64,000 nucleotides of DNA from Brevinematales bacterium (GCA_013177995.1 JABLXN010000001.1:1-64000); one strand, 5' to 3'; positions 29,484-38,700 are shown, numbered from the stretch's first letter. The notes: a model not told the origin generated them from the letters alone. Translations and numbers: made by a program.

Positions 29484-30331
29484 AACGTTTCACGAAACTC
29501 CTTGGCTTTCTGGAGATACTCCTCCAGTTCCTTCTTACGCCCATTACGAATCAGATGAAGAAGCGTATCAATTTCACGAGAAAAATCCATGAGCGAACGT
29601 TCGATATTATCCGCATTTTTGAACACGATATCCACCCACATGGCTGGATTTCCTTGGGCAATCCTGGTAGTATCAAGAAGCCCCTTTCCATAAAGCCCGA
29701 AAAACCTCACCTCAGCCCAGCCATCTTTTTCCAAAAAACAGGACAAAGCCGAAGCAATAAGGTGTGGTACATGACTTGTCGCCGCCACTATCTCATCATG
29801 AAAATCAGCGGAAACAATCACAATCTGGGCCCCAAAAGACTTCCAGAAATCTCTGACAATCTCCAGCACCTCATCTGGATAGTCCCCCACAATGGCGACA
29901 ATTTTCTTTTCAAACAGGTCTGCCCTCGCAAACTCAAGCCCGGACTTCTCGCTTCCTGTCATGGGATGGGTGCCCACAAAAGTGAGCTGGCGACTATTAA
30001 CCTTTTCGACGGCATCAATTACATGGCGTTTGATACTCGCCACATCCATCACAATAACCTCATCCTTGAGAGAAGGCATAAACCTCTCAAAAATAGGGGC
30101 TACCTCCTCCGGGGGAGTGGCGATCACAAAAATATCCAAGCTTTCTATGAGATCAAGATCCATATCGGTAGCATACCCGTCGATCATACCTAAGGCCTTG
30201 GCATTCTGAAGCTTCTCCTTATTTCTCCCGAAACCATACACCTGGCACCCCGGGAGATAGGTTTTCACTGCAAGCCCAAGAGACCCCCCAATAAGTCCAA
30301 GACCATAGATACCTACCCTTTTACACTCCAT
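29480..30331 (-). CDS. tyrA: Prephenate dehydrogenase
   Basis: The 283-residue NAD(P)-dependent enzyme of tyrosine synthesis. It has a Rossmann motif 'YGLGLIGGSLGLAV' (9-22), 'VIATPPEEV' (about 71) and 'FVGTHPMTGSEKSGLEFA' (about 117-134) with the catalytic His. 'ATSHVPHLIASAL' follows in the helical dimer domain. There is no fused chorismate mutase or ACT domain, so feedback control, if any, is elsewhere. It lies 12 nt after aroF. Confidence 0.94.
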   Translation of the reverse strand: MECKRVGIYGLGLIGGSLGLAVKTYLPGCQVYGFGRNKEKLQNAKALGMIDGYATDMDLDLIESLDIFVIATPPEEVAPIFERFMPSLKDEVIVMDVASIKRHVIDAVEKVNSRQLTFVGTHPMTGSEKSGLEFARADLFEKKIVAIVGDYPDEVLEIVRDFWKSFGAQIVIVSADFHDEIVAATSHVPHLIASALSCFLEKDGWAEVRFFGLYGKGLLDTTRIAQGNPAMWVDIVFKNADNIERSLMDFSREIDTLLHLIRNGRKKELEEYLQKAKEFRETL

Positions 30332-30343
30332 GCCTACCTCGTT

Positions 30344-31363
30344 TTACAGATTTTTTCCGGTACCTACCACCGGAGCAATCTTTCGAATCTCATCCATCAA
30401 AAGAGCAAACTTGGCCGGTTTCAGAGACTGCGCCCCATCGGAAACTGCCTTCTCAGGATCATGATGAACCTCAATCTCAAGACCATCAGCCCCGGCCACA
30501 ATAGCAGCGAGTGACATAGGAATCACATACTTCCATACACCAGCGGCATGACTGGGATCAATAACAATCGGAAGGTGTGTCTTTTCTTTTACGACGGGTA
30601 CGGCTAAAATATCAAGGGTATTTCGAGTGGCGGTCTCAAAAGTACGAATACCCCGTTCACAGAGAATCACTGATTTGTTCCCCTCGGACATGATATACTC
30701 TGCCGACATAAGCCACTCTTCGATGGTCTGACTCATGCCCCGTTTCAAAAGAACAGGTGTTCTTGTCTTTCCAACCTCTCGAAGTAGCGCAAAATTCTGG
30801 GCATTTCGTGTCCCGATTTGAAGAATATCCACATATTTTACGCAGGTTTTGACGTCCTGAGTATCCATCACCTCGGAGATAACCGGCATCCCAAACTTAT
30901 CTCCAGCCTTGCGAAGGATCTTGAGGCCTGCCTCTCCTAACCCCTGGAAGGCGTATGGGGATGTTCGTGGTTTGTAAGCCCCTCCCCGAAGAATATTTGC
31001 CCCTGCCTTCTTCACTTCCTCAGCAATGATCATCATCTGTTCTTCACTTTCCACACTACAGGGACCTGCCATAATGGCCAAGTTTCCACCACCAATCTTC
31101 ACCCCACCAACCTCAATAATCGTATCGTAGGGCTGAAAATCCCGACTGGCTAATTTATAGGGTTTGGAGACCTGCAAAACCGCTTCCACACACGCAAGAG
31201 AAGCAATCGGTGTGTTGGCCAATTTCGTCTTGTCCCCAATCACGCCAATAATGGTTTGCGTTTCTCCCTGAGAGACATTGGTCCTCAGGCCATGACTCTC
31301 AATCATTTGAACAATATGGTCGATTTCCTCTTTGGTCGCTGTAGGTTTGAGCACAATAATCAT
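30344..31363 (-). CDS. aroF: 3-deoxy-7-phosphoheptulonate synthase (type I beta)
   Basis: The 339-residue enzyme condenses PEP and erythrose 4-phosphate, the first step to aromatic amino acids. An N-terminal ferredoxin-like domain (1-70, 'MIIVLKPTATKEEIDHIV') is the feedback/regulatory domain of this subclass. The barrel has 'LAIMAGPCSVESEEQM' (about 98-113), 'LRGGAYKPRTSPYAFQGLG' (about 128-146) and 'IGTRNAQNFALLREVG'. It is first in an operon with tyrA, cmk, ispH and the DUF362 gene. GGAGG is seven bases from the ATG and a promoter lies at 31398. Confidence 0.96.
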   Translation of the reverse strand: MIIVLKPTATKEEIDHIVQMIESHGLRTNVSQGETQTIIGVIGDKTKLANTPIASLACVEAVLQVSKPYKLASRDFQPYDTIIEVGGVKIGGGNLAIMAGPCSVESEEQMMIIAEEVKKAGANILRGGAYKPRTSPYAFQGLGEAGLKILRKAGDKFGMPVISEVMDTQDVKTCVKYVDILQIGTRNAQNFALLREVGKTRTPVLLKRGMSQTIEEWLMSAEYIMSEGNKSVILCERGIRTFETATRNTLDILAVPVVKEKTHLPIVIDPSHAAGVWKYVIPMSLAAIVAGADGLEIEVHHDPEKAVSDGAQSLKPAKFALLMDEIRKIAPVVGTGKNL

Positions 31364-31397
31364 CGTTTTTCCTCCGCTTTTCTCTCAGTTTTCCCCG

Positions 31398-31426
31398 TTA
31401 TTATAACGCCTCACGAGAAAAAATAC
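31398..31426 (-). promoter_or_regulatory. Promoter of aroF operon
   Basis: On the minus strand TTGTAT (31426-31421), 17-nt spacer, TATAAT (31403-31398). Confidence 0.8.
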
Positions 31427-31463
31427 AAATAAATGAAAACTTTGCTTTCACGCCCTTTACCCC

Positions 31464-32300
31464 TCAAGCCTTGACATCATGCTTTCTCTCATTCTCAAGA
31501 GCCTTCTCCCACCAGGCCAAGGGAACCCCATATTTTCCAAGGTCCTTCTCTCCGCCTTCATCATGGAAATCACTCCCCGAAACAAGAAGAAGCGAACGAT
31601 ATTCCCCAAGAAGAAACGCACTTATCGATTCACTCACCCGAGGATGGCGATACTCAATACCCACCATTCCTCTTTTCACCCACTCACGAATGTGACGATG
31701 GTTATCCGATTCTACCAAAAACGTGGGGTGAGCAAGAATGGGCCACCCTCCTGCCCAGGAAACCGCCTCTATCACCTCTTCTGGACGAATCTCCCGTCTG
31801 GGAACATAACACCGCCCACGATTATCCAAAAGCCCCTGAAAAGCCTGAGAAGGGGTCGAAAGATAGCCCGCCGCCACTAAAGCCCTTGCCAAATGCATTC
31901 TTCCCAGAGGCTTGTCTTCATAGCGACTGACCAGCTCATCCCATTCAAGATGATACCCCTCTTTGCGCAAAAGATCCACCATAATCCTGGCCCGTTGAAT
32001 CCGGGACTTTCGGTACTCCTCCAAAAGGGGCAAAATCCCTTCATACGAACGAAAAAAATAGGCTAAAATATGCACCTCGCCCACCTCTGAATGATGAGTG
32101 GAAAACTCACACCCCGCGACAAAAAATTTGTCCGGATAATGCGTACTTCCAAAGAGACGGGCCTCTTCCACACCGTTCATGGTATCGTGATCGGTGAGAG
32201 CCCATCCAGCCAACCCTTTTTCCACCACCTTGTGCCACAATTCAGAAGGAGAATACACCCCATCAGAAAACGAAGAATGAATATGACTATCTACAAGCAT
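31464..32300 (-). CDS. PHP-domain phosphoesterase
   Basis: The 278-residue protein starts at the ATG at 32300, because the promoter (32320-32348) lies inside the longer open frame. It begins with the PHP motif 'LVDSHIHSSFSDGVYSPSEL' (HxH at 5-7). Next are 'WALTDHDTMNGV' with the second metal His-Asp-His, 'GCEFST', 'HILAYF', 'PILAHPTF' and 'VSGSDFHDEGG'. This pattern fits the RNase AM/TrpH-type nucleoside 3',5'-bisphosphate or short-oligonucleotide phosphatases (YciV family). The ribosome-binding site (GAGAGG) is unusually close to the start. A solo copy of the 30-nt hairpin lies just upstream of its promoter. Confidence 0.88.
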   Translation of the reverse strand: MLVDSHIHSSFSDGVYSPSELWHKVVEKGLAGWALTDHDTMNGVEEARLFGSTHYPDKFFVAGCEFSTHHSEVGEVHILAYFFRSYEGILPLLEEYRKSRIQRARIMVDLLRKEGYHLEWDELVSRYEDKPLGRMHLARALVAAGYLSTPSQAFQGLLDNRGRCYVPRREIRPEEVIEAVSWAGGWPILAHPTFLVESDNHRHIREWVKRGMVGIEYRHPRVSESISAFLLGEYRSLLLVSGSDFHDEGGEKDLGKYGVPLAWWEKALENERKHDVKA

Positions 32301-32319
32301 ACCTCTCTCACACGAGTAT

Positions 32320-32348
32320 AGTATATCACAAAGAGAAAGGAAATGCAA
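32320..32348 (-). promoter_or_regulatory. Promoter of the PHP gene
   Basis: On the minus strand TTGCAT (32348-32343), 17-nt spacer, TATACT (32325-32320). The solo hairpin at 32353-32382 begins 5 nt upstream of the -35. Confidence 0.85.
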
Positions 32349-32352
32349 TTTT

Positions 32353-32382
32353 GAGACCTTTGCACATTCGTGCAAAAATCTC
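32353..32382 (-). repeat. Solo 30-nt hairpin of the interspersed element
   Basis: GAGACCTTTGCA (32353-32364), loop CATTCG, TGCAAAAATCTC (32371-32382). The arms are complementary apart from two mismatched positions. It matches the first hairpin of elements A to C but nothing of their inner part follows. Confidence 0.8.
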
Positions 32383-32407
32383 ATTTTAGGAATGCAGAAA
32401 AAGACCC

Positions 32408-34153
32408 TTACCCTACCATTACGTCTTCCTGAATGTACCTCACGAAAACCCGCTGAGCCGAAATACCAATCCCATAGAAAAGGGCAAGTGGCCCCACACG
32501 ACCAAAAAACATGGTGAAAATCAGTACCACCTTGGCGGGAGATGAGAGAGACGACGTTATCCCTGTAGAAAGCCCCACCGTCCCAAAAGCAGAAATCACC
32601 TCAAACAAAAGCCTCTCAAACATTCCCCCTTGGAAGACCAGCAGAACCCCAAAAGCAAGGAGAACCCAGAGAAACGACATCACAAAGATAAGATAAGCCT
32701 TGCGAATATTCTCAAAAGGCACATCCCTCTCCCCTACACTCACCCGCAGGGTTTCCCGAAGGACATGATAGGTATTGAGAAAAATCAAAAAAGCCGTTGT
32801 GGTTTTGATACCCCCTCCAGTTGATCCAGGCGAAGCCCCAATAAACATCAGAATCATGGTCAAAAAAAGCGTTATCGGCCGAGCTTTTCCATAATCAATC
32901 GTATTAAAACCGGCTGTTCGCGCTGTCACTGAGCTGAAAAAGGCATTCAAGACTTTCTCAGAAAAAGACAAACCCGCCAATTGTCCGTGGTATTCAAACA
33001 CCAGAATCCCCACCATCCCCACCACAATCAGAAAAACCGTCATACCAAGAACAATACGACTATGAAGCCTGAGATACCCCTCATTTTCCATCATCCTGAT
33101 TTTTTCTTCTTCAGCCGATGACACGTTTTCTTTTCTTTTTCTTTTGTTTTTCATCCGAAGTGAACGACGGAAAAACCACCAGAGATTTCGCATCACCAAA
33201 AAACCCAGCCCCCCAAAGATAATAAGAAAAGCCACCGTCAAAAGAACAAGCGTATTCCCACGAAAGCCTACAAGGCTATCCGAAAAAAGAGAAAACCCGG
33301 CATTACAAAAGGCACTCACCGAATGAAAAAGCCCATAATACAGTGCCTGAAACCAGGGAAACTCCTTTGAAAAAGCGAGAAAAAGAAGCATCGCCCCCAC
33401 AAACTCCCACCACAACGTAAACAACAGAATACTTTTTATCATACGCCTCACTTCGCGAAAGCTTGGTGCCCCAAGAGCACTTGTGAGTGTCGCTCCACTC
33501 TGAAGTGACAGCCCCCTCCCCATCATAAAGGCAAAGGCACCAGCAAACACCATGAGCCCAAGCCCCCCGAACTGAATAAGCCCTAAAATAACCAGTTGCC
33601 CCGCGAGAGAAAAATCCCTCCCCGTATCCAGAACCGTAAGCCCTGTCACACACACCGCAGAAGTAGCCGTAAAAAGAGCATCAAGAAACGAAACCTGGCC
33701 ACGCACCGATTGAGAGAAGGGAAACATCAGAAGCACCGTCCCTATCCAGATGAGAACCACAAAAGAAAAAACGATCACCATATACGGTTGCCATCCCATG
33801 CGGGAAATCCACCTGAGCAGCCCAGAATTCCTGAAAAGCCATATTACCCAGAACGAACTGGTCAAAACCACGAGCAAGTTGTAGGTATCACCATTGGTGA
33901 GAAAACTTTTCTCTATTCCTCCACCCGGTTTTCCATAAATGAGATACACAAACAACGTCCAGAGAAGAAAAACCAGAGAAGAAAAAGCCACATACCGCTC
34001 TTTTTTCACAAGCCCAATGATCTCAAACCCCACCAGACCCCAGGTAAGTCCCTGCCAAAAGAAATGAATACTGGATAATTCCCGCCTCCAGAATGCCCAC
34101 ACAAGAAGTCCACCCCAGCAAGCTACCCAGAACCAACGAAGTAGCCTCACCAT
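32408..34153 (-). CDS. TrkH/KtrB-family potassium transporter subunit
   Basis: The 581-residue inner-membrane protein has four membrane-pore-membrane repeats with filter segments 'TSAVCVTGLT' (about 173), 'HSVSAFCNAGFSLF' (about 277), 'SSVTARTAGFNTI' (about 402) and 'SAFGTVGLSTGI' (about 521). The Gly in each filter is kept. 'GASPGSTGGGIKTTT' is also typical. About 110 extra N-terminal residues with three predicted membrane segments precede the KtrB-like core. A basic loop (RMKNKRKRKENV) lies near 337. No TrkA/KtrA regulatory subunit is in the window. It follows the beta-barrel gene by 2 nt, so they are co-transcribed. Confidence 0.93.
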   Translation of the reverse strand: MVRLLRWFWVACWGGLLVWAFWRRELSSIHFFWQGLTWGLVGFEIIGLVKKERYVAFSSLVFLLWTLFVYLIYGKPGGGIEKSFLTNGDTYNLLVVLTSSFWVIWLFRNSGLLRWISRMGWQPYMVIVFSFVVLIWIGTVLLMFPFSQSVRGQVSFLDALFTATSAVCVTGLTVLDTGRDFSLAGQLVILGLIQFGGLGLMVFAGAFAFMMGRGLSLQSGATLTSALGAPSFREVRRMIKSILLFTLWWEFVGAMLLFLAFSKEFPWFQALYYGLFHSVSAFCNAGFSLFSDSLVGFRGNTLVLLTVAFLIIFGGLGFLVMRNLWWFFRRSLRMKNKRKRKENVSSAEEEKIRMMENEGYLRLHSRIVLGMTVFLIVVGMVGILVFEYHGQLAGLSFSEKVLNAFFSSVTARTAGFNTIDYGKARPITLFLTMILMFIGASPGSTGGGIKTTTAFLIFLNTYHVLRETLRVSVGERDVPFENIRKAYLIFVMSFLWVLLAFGVLLVFQGGMFERLLFEVISAFGTVGLSTGITSSLSSPAKVVLIFTMFFGRVGPLALFYGIGISAQRVFVRYIQEDVMVG

Positions 34154-34155
34154 AC

Positions 34156-34959
34156 CTAAAACCGGGCCTTATACCCAAAGATAAGGGAGCGGTGAAAAGC
34201 GTTTGCCTCAGAAAGATACTCAAACAAAACCTGCAGTTCAAAGTTTTCCGAAGGCATAAAACCCACAAGAAGAGTAGGAAGCACCCTATTCCAGTACTCC
34301 TGAGCAAAATACACATGCTCTACGGTAGCCGAGAGGAAAAAATACCTTCCAAGATGGACACTCACCCCTCCCACAAGGGAGAGAGCCTCCCAGCGACGCA
34401 TCGTGGCCGGCAACAAAGGCACCCTCATACCTATCACAAGATAATCATCACTCCCAAAACCAGGATACTTCCATCCCATCACACTATAAAACCCATAGAG
34501 CATATCCTTTGTACCATTCTCATTCACCACCAAAGAACGCCGTCCATACCCAAACGTATCAAAACCCACTGCCCAATTGAAACGAGAAAGATTCTTGATA
34601 ATCTGGAGTTTCGCATACGCTCCAGGAATGAAAAACTCAGGATTCCCCACCCCAATCACATTCTCTATCCCTTCGGAAATCCCGATATCCAGAACATCAA
34701 AAATCCCCACCTGAAAACGGAACCCAAATCCCCCATTTTCGTACAACACCACTTTTCCCGAAAACGTCCCTCTTCCTAAACTCTCAAAGGTATTCACCGT
34801 GCCTAACATATCAATGGCAAAACCGCCACTGCCTCCGCTAAACACAGGTCGGGAAACCGGTGTGGTACTCCCTCCCCCACTTCCAGGTTCATCAATCACA
34901 AACTCACTCCAGAGCATAGCTGTAAGAAGCATCCCAAGCCCTATCCAACAATAGCGCAT
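34156..34959 (-). CDS. Putative outer-membrane beta-barrel protein, unknown function
   Basis: The ATG at 34959 is chosen because GGGGAG lies seven bases upstream; the longer start would overlap the preceding gene. The 267-residue product begins with a signal peptide (MRYCWIGLGMLLTAMLWS). A Gly/Ser/Pro-rich stretch follows (30-52), then alternating hydrophobic strands ending in an aromatic residue (FGYKARF). 'LVVGFMPSENFELQVLFEYLSEANAF'-like strands near the end suggest a small barrel of the kind found in spirochaetes. I do not recognise the family. It sits between an exported hypothetical gene and the K+ transporter gene. Confidence 0.65.
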   Translation of the reverse strand: MRYCWIGLGMLLTAMLWSEFVIDEPGSGGGSTTPVSRPVFSGGSGGFAIDMLGTVNTFESLGRGTFSGKVVLYENGGFGFRFQVGIFDVLDIGISEGIENVIGVGNPEFFIPGAYAKLQIIKNLSRFNWAVGFDTFGYGRRSLVVNENGTKDMLYGFYSVMGWKYPGFGSDDYLVIGMRVPLLPATMRRWEALSLVGGVSVHLGRYFFLSATVEHVYFAQEYWNRVLPTLLVGFMPSENFELQVLFEYLSEANAFHRSLIFGYKARF

Positions 34960-34961
34960 AT

Positions 34962-35582
34962 CTATTCTCCCCATCGACGTTTTATCTCCTCACGATTTCG
35001 CGCAATACGATACATCAGATTGTCAATCACCTTGTAATAATTGAGATCCCCATCCCGAATCCGGTAAACCATATCCTCCATATACAGAAGATCCGTCTTA
35101 TACCATCGCGTCTCATAGGCCTTCATGGCATTTTCTACCGCCTGATCCCAGTATTCTTTAGCCTTGGTAAAATAAAACTCAGCGATCTCATACCCCTCTA
35201 AGTAGTTTGTTTTGAATTCTTCGTTGAAAAAGTAGATATGCTCCTTCATGTACATATAGCCATAGTCAATATACGACTGCGTCAATAACTGACATATCTG
35301 CATCATGAGAAGATACTGATAATGAAGGTACTGCATCTCATTGGTAATAGGCGCCAAAGCCTTGATCGGATGATCATAGGGCATCACATAGGCCAGTTCT
35401 AAGAAAAAAATATTGCGGCTTATCGAATCCATGTCCTGATAAAGCCACTGATTGAAAAGCCTGAAATAATCCTCTTTGGTGCGAATTTTATTCCGAAGTG
35501 GCTTGAACCCAAAATCGCTACTATCCGTCCATCCCAGGACCAGACCAAGACTCATCAAAAAAACTATTATCAGCCGTTTCAC
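34962..35582 (-). CDS. Exported hypothetical protein
   Basis: The 206-residue product starts with GTG, six bases after AAGGAGAG. It has a signal peptide (MKRLIIVFLMSLGLVLGW). The mature part is helical and rich in Tyr, Trp, Met and acidic residues ('YIDYGYMYMKEHIYFFNEEF', 'MKAYETRWYKTDLLYMEDM'). I do not recognise a family. It stops 2 nt before the start of the beta-barrel gene, which suggests the two proteins function together in the periplasm or outer membrane. Confidence 0.65.
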   Translation of the reverse strand: MKRLIIVFLMSLGLVLGWTDSSDFGFKPLRNKIRTKEDYFRLFNQWLYQDMDSISRNIFFLELAYVMPYDHPIKALAPITNEMQYLHYQYLLMMQICQLLTQSYIDYGYMYMKEHIYFFNEEFKTNYLEGYEIAEFYFTKAKEYWDQAVENAMKAYETRWYKTDLLYMEDMVYRIRDGDLNYYKVIDNLMYRIARNREEIKRRWGE

Positions 35583-35599
35583 CGATACTCTCCTTGGAC

Positions 35600-35635
35600 A
35601 AAAGCCCCCTCTTTCTCACAAGAAAAGGGGCTTTT
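35600..35635 (-). terminator. Terminator after alaS
   Basis: AAAAGCCCC (35600-35608) pairs with GGGGCTTTT (35627-35635) across an 18-nt loop. On the minus strand it lies 27 nt past the alaS stop and ends in four T; it could work on either strand. Confidence 0.65.
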
Positions 35636-35661
35636 CTACGTATCGGCAAAATTTTCGCTTT

Positions 35662-38283
35662 CTATACCCCAAGAAGAGATTTCAGTTCAAGGGAAAGAGA
35701 CTGTATCACCTCATCTATCTTCGCCACATCCTTTCCACCAGCCTGAGCTAAATCCGGTCGTCCTCCTCCCCCACCACCAAGCTGAGAAGCCACCTTCTTC
35801 ACAAGATCATTGGCCTTGATGGTAGAAGTGAGATCTTTGGTCACTCCGCATACCATCTGGACCTTCTCATCCTGCGTCACCCTGAAAAGAAAGATCACAC
35901 CACTTTTCACTTTGGCCTTGAAGGTATCCACAACCCCTAACATCGCCTCCTGATCCACATCAAGACGTGTAATCACCATCGCCGGTTTGTCCTGGGCAAG
36001 AGTGGAGAGGATTCTCTCTACCTCCAACCAGGCCAAGTTCTTTTTATTCTCTGAGATGGCCTTTTCCTGTTCTCTGAGTTGTTCCTGAAGGTCTTTCACC
36101 CGTTCAAGAATCTTCTCCTCCTCCGAAGCAAGAAGAAGAGCAAGTTCTTTAGAGCGATAGAAAAGCGTCTGCAAGAGTTCAAGGGAACGCATACCAGCCA
36201 CCGCTTCAAGCCTTCGTGTCCCCGCGGAAACCGAACTCTCAGAAATAATCTTCACAAGCCCAATATCGCCTGTCCTGTGCACATGCGTTCCTCCACAGAG
36301 TTCCTTGGAATACCCCTCAATTTCAATGACCCGCACCACATCCCCATACTTCTCCTCAAAAATAGCCACGGCATCACTTTTCATGGCCTCTTCCTTAGAC
36401 ATGATACGGCGATGAACAGGGCGATTCTCAAGGATAACCCTATTGACCTCTTCCTCAATCCTTTCAATCTCTTCTTTTGTGAGAGACTGGGGATGGGTAA
36501 AATCAAAACGAAGAGACACAGGAGATACATAAGAACCAGCCTGACGAACATGATCTCCCAAAAGAGAACGAAGGGCTTTGTGAATCAAATGTGTGGCTGT
36601 ATGATGGCGAGCTGTGGCCTGTTTCTTGTCGGCATCCACCCTGAGAAGGCACACATCGCCAACCTGAAGAGTTCCATTCAGCACACGACCATAATGAAGA
36701 ATGGTATTTTCATACACCTTCGTATCCTGAATCACCACCCTCGTAGCTCTGTGTTCAAGAACCCCTTGATCTCCCACCTGACCACCCTTTTCCCCATAAA
36801 AAGGCGTCCGATCAGTAATCAGAATCACATCATCATTTTCCGCCACACTCTCCACAATCTGCCCATTTTTGATGATCTTGGTTACCTTTGCTTCACACTC
36901 GTAGAGATTTTCCCCCACGTATTCGGTAGGCTGCAAGGTCCCCTGCAGAAGCTTGAGATCAAAACCCTCTCCCTTCCAGTGTGCCCTGGCCCTTTGCTTC
37001 TGTTCTTCCATTCGTTTCTGAAAACCTTCCATATCCAGGACAAAACCCTCATCAGCTGCAATCTCCTGAACGAAGTCCAGCGGAAACCCTAAAGAATCAT
37101 AGAGCATAAAAATCTTCTCACCAGAGAGCTTACCCTCTCCTGTGGCTTTCATCTCAGCAATAAAATCATTCAGCCTCTCAAGGCCACGGTTGAGCGTCTT
37201 GAAAAAAGCCTCCTCTTCAGAATGGATAACCTTTTCAGCCATCGCGGCGTGTTCTTTGATCTCTGGATAGGCGTCTCCCATGGCTTCTACCACAGGTTCT
37301 ACCATCTGATAAAAAAACGGCCTGTCAAGTCCCATCATTTTTCCATAACGAATAGCCCGACGAAGAATATGACGAAGCACATACCCCCGTCCCTCATTAG
37401 AAGGGAAAACCCCCTCTGCTAACACAAAGGTAACGGCTCTCGCATGGTCGGCAATCACATTCAGGGGAATACGGTTTTTGCCCTCGTATTTGAGACCAGA
37501 AATTTTGATAGCCTTTTTCATGATCGGTTCAAAGATATCTGTTTCATAGACACTTTTCTTTCCCTGCAAAATCATCAAAAGTCGCTCAAACCCCATTCCC
37601 GTATCAATACCTGTATATTGCAGGGGATGAAGTTTTCCCTCTTTGTCCTGATTGTACTGATTGAACACAAGATTCCAGAACTCAAGAAACCCATCACAGG
37701 GACCTGGTTTTTCCACCTCACAGGGGGGATACTCTATCACACCACGTAAGTCAATATAAATCTCTGAACACGGCCCACAGGCTCCTTCATCACCCGCCGG
37801 TCCCCACCAGTTGTCCTTTTTGCCTAAGCGAACAATACGGTCCTCTGAAAAACCGCCTATCTTCTGCCAGAGTTCAAAAGCCTCATCATCGTCCTGGTAA
37901 ACAGATACCCAGAGTTTTTCCTGGGGAATTTTCACCACTTTCGTGACAAATTCGTAAGCGTACTCAATAGCTTCCTTTTTGAAATAATCCCCAAATGAGA
38001 AATTTCCAAGCATCTCAAAAAAGGTATGGTGACGGGGAGTTTTCCCTACATTTTCAAGGTCACTTCCCTTTCCACCGGCCCGAAGACACTTCTGTACCGT
38101 CGCCGCACAGGGAAAAGGAGGCTCTACCACACGAGAGTAATACTGTTTGAACTGTACCATCCCCGCCGTTGTAAAAAGCAAGGTGGGATCATTGTCCGGG
38201 ATAAGGGAACTGGATGGCACAATCGTATGTCCCTTCGAACGAAAATAGTCCAAAAAAACCTTGCGCAGCTCTCGTGATGTCAT
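35662..38283 (-). CDS. alaS: Alanyl-tRNA synthetase
   Basis: The 873-residue enzyme charges tRNA-Ala. The class II catalytic domain begins 'TSRELRKVFLDYFRSKGHTIVPSSSLIP' and has 'LFTTAGMVQFKQYY', 'RHHTFFEMLGNFSFGDYFK' and 'TGMGFERLL'. The editing domain carries 'ARHHTATHLIHKAL' (HxxxH) and 'CGGTHVHRTGDI'; the C-terminal DHHA1 part ends 'QLGGGGGGRPDLAQAGGKD'. An open frame continues 127 codons upstream through the repeat element, but the promoter at 38317 and GAGGGGAG show the start is one of two adjacent ATGs (38286 or 38283); 38283 has the better spacing. Confidence 0.96.
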   Translation of the reverse strand: MTSRELRKVFLDYFRSKGHTIVPSSSLIPDNDPTLLFTTAGMVQFKQYYSRVVEPPFPCAATVQKCLRAGGKGSDLENVGKTPRHHTFFEMLGNFSFGDYFKKEAIEYAYEFVTKVVKIPQEKLWVSVYQDDDEAFELWQKIGGFSEDRIVRLGKKDNWWGPAGDEGACGPCSEIYIDLRGVIEYPPCEVEKPGPCDGFLEFWNLVFNQYNQDKEGKLHPLQYTGIDTGMGFERLLMILQGKKSVYETDIFEPIMKKAIKISGLKYEGKNRIPLNVIADHARAVTFVLAEGVFPSNEGRGYVLRHILRRAIRYGKMMGLDRPFFYQMVEPVVEAMGDAYPEIKEHAAMAEKVIHSEEEAFFKTLNRGLERLNDFIAEMKATGEGKLSGEKIFMLYDSLGFPLDFVQEIAADEGFVLDMEGFQKRMEEQKQRARAHWKGEGFDLKLLQGTLQPTEYVGENLYECEAKVTKIIKNGQIVESVAENDDVILITDRTPFYGEKGGQVGDQGVLEHRATRVVIQDTKVYENTILHYGRVLNGTLQVGDVCLLRVDADKKQATARHHTATHLIHKALRSLLGDHVRQAGSYVSPVSLRFDFTHPQSLTKEEIERIEEEVNRVILENRPVHRRIMSKEEAMKSDAVAIFEEKYGDVVRVIEIEGYSKELCGGTHVHRTGDIGLVKIISESSVSAGTRRLEAVAGMRSLELLQTLFYRSKELALLLASEEEKILERVKDLQEQLREQEKAISENKKNLAWLEVERILSTLAQDKPAMVITRLDVDQEAMLGVVDTFKAKVKSGVIFLFRVTQDEKVQMVCGVTKDLTSTIKANDLVKKVASQLGGGGGGRPDLAQAGGKDVAKIDEVIQSLSLELKSLLGV

Positions 38284-38316
38284 CATAGACTCCCCTCTTT
38301 TTTCAGATATTGGTGT

Positions 38317-38345
38317 ATTGTAAAAGAAAAAAGAAAAATTCTCAA
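38317..38345 (-). promoter_or_regulatory. Promoter of alaS
   Basis: On the minus strand TTGAGA (38345-38340), 17-nt spacer, TACAAT (38322-38317). The hairpin 38359-38388 lies 13 nt upstream of the -35. Confidence 0.85.
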
Positions 38346-38358
38346 GTTTTTGAATTTC

Positions 38359-38388
38359 GAGCCCTTTGCATGAATGTGCAAAGGGCTC
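38359..38388. repeat. Extra 30-nt hairpin next to element B
   Basis: GAGCCCTTTGCA (38359-38370), loop TGAATG, TGCAAAGGGCTC (38377-38388): a perfect 12-bp stem. At its fifth base pair outward it has C-G/G-C where the other copies have A-T (GAGCCC versus GAGACC), a compensated change. An AT-rich run like that of element B follows, then element B begins at 38423, so this looks like a partial tandem copy. Confidence 0.85.
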
Positions 38389-38422
38389 AAAAAAATAATA
38401 AAAAAACAAAAAGTGGTATAAA

Positions 38423-38646
38423 GAGACCTTTGCACAAATGTGCAAAGGTCTCAAGAAAGTGGTAAAAAAACAAAAAATAGTATAAAAATGTTCCTTAACG
38501 TAATAAATAAAACTATTCCTTTGAACAAAAAAAGACAAATAAGCCCTTGTAAATGGAAAAAGCGAGGTTTCAGGGGCGTAGCCCCTGACCCAGACAGGGG
38601 AAGAAAACACCCGTGCAAGGGTCTCATTCTTATGAATGTGGAACGA
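38423..38646 (+). repeat. Interspersed hairpin element, copy B
   Basis: It starts with GAGACCTTTGCA (38423-38434), loop CAAATG, TGCAAAGGTCTC (38441-38452). About 115 nt of AT-rich sequence follow, then the inner hairpin AGGGGC-GTA-GCCCCT (about 38572-38586), CACCCGTGCAAGGGTCTC ending at 38625, and a short palindrome CATTCTTATGAATG. The conserved block runs on to GGAACGAC (38646). Copy C shares the whole length. The 38284-38700 interval holds no supported protein gene. Confidence 0.87.
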
Positions 38647-38700
38647 CCTCCCACTTTTCTCGACCACAAAATACCCTGAAAAAATCCCTTTCCATTTCTC

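Noticed and set aside
35640-35666. A sigma28-like promoter (TATAGAAA, 11 nt, GCCGATAC) on the minus strand at the end of alaS
   Set aside because: The -10 matches well, but the -35 is poor and the alaS terminator (35600-35635) lies directly downstream, so a transcript would stop before the next gene.
38287-38667. A 127-codon N-terminal extension of alaS through the repeat element
   Set aside because: A clear promoter (38317-38345) lies inside it, the extension is low-complexity and rich in Phe, and the enzyme reaches its normal length without it.
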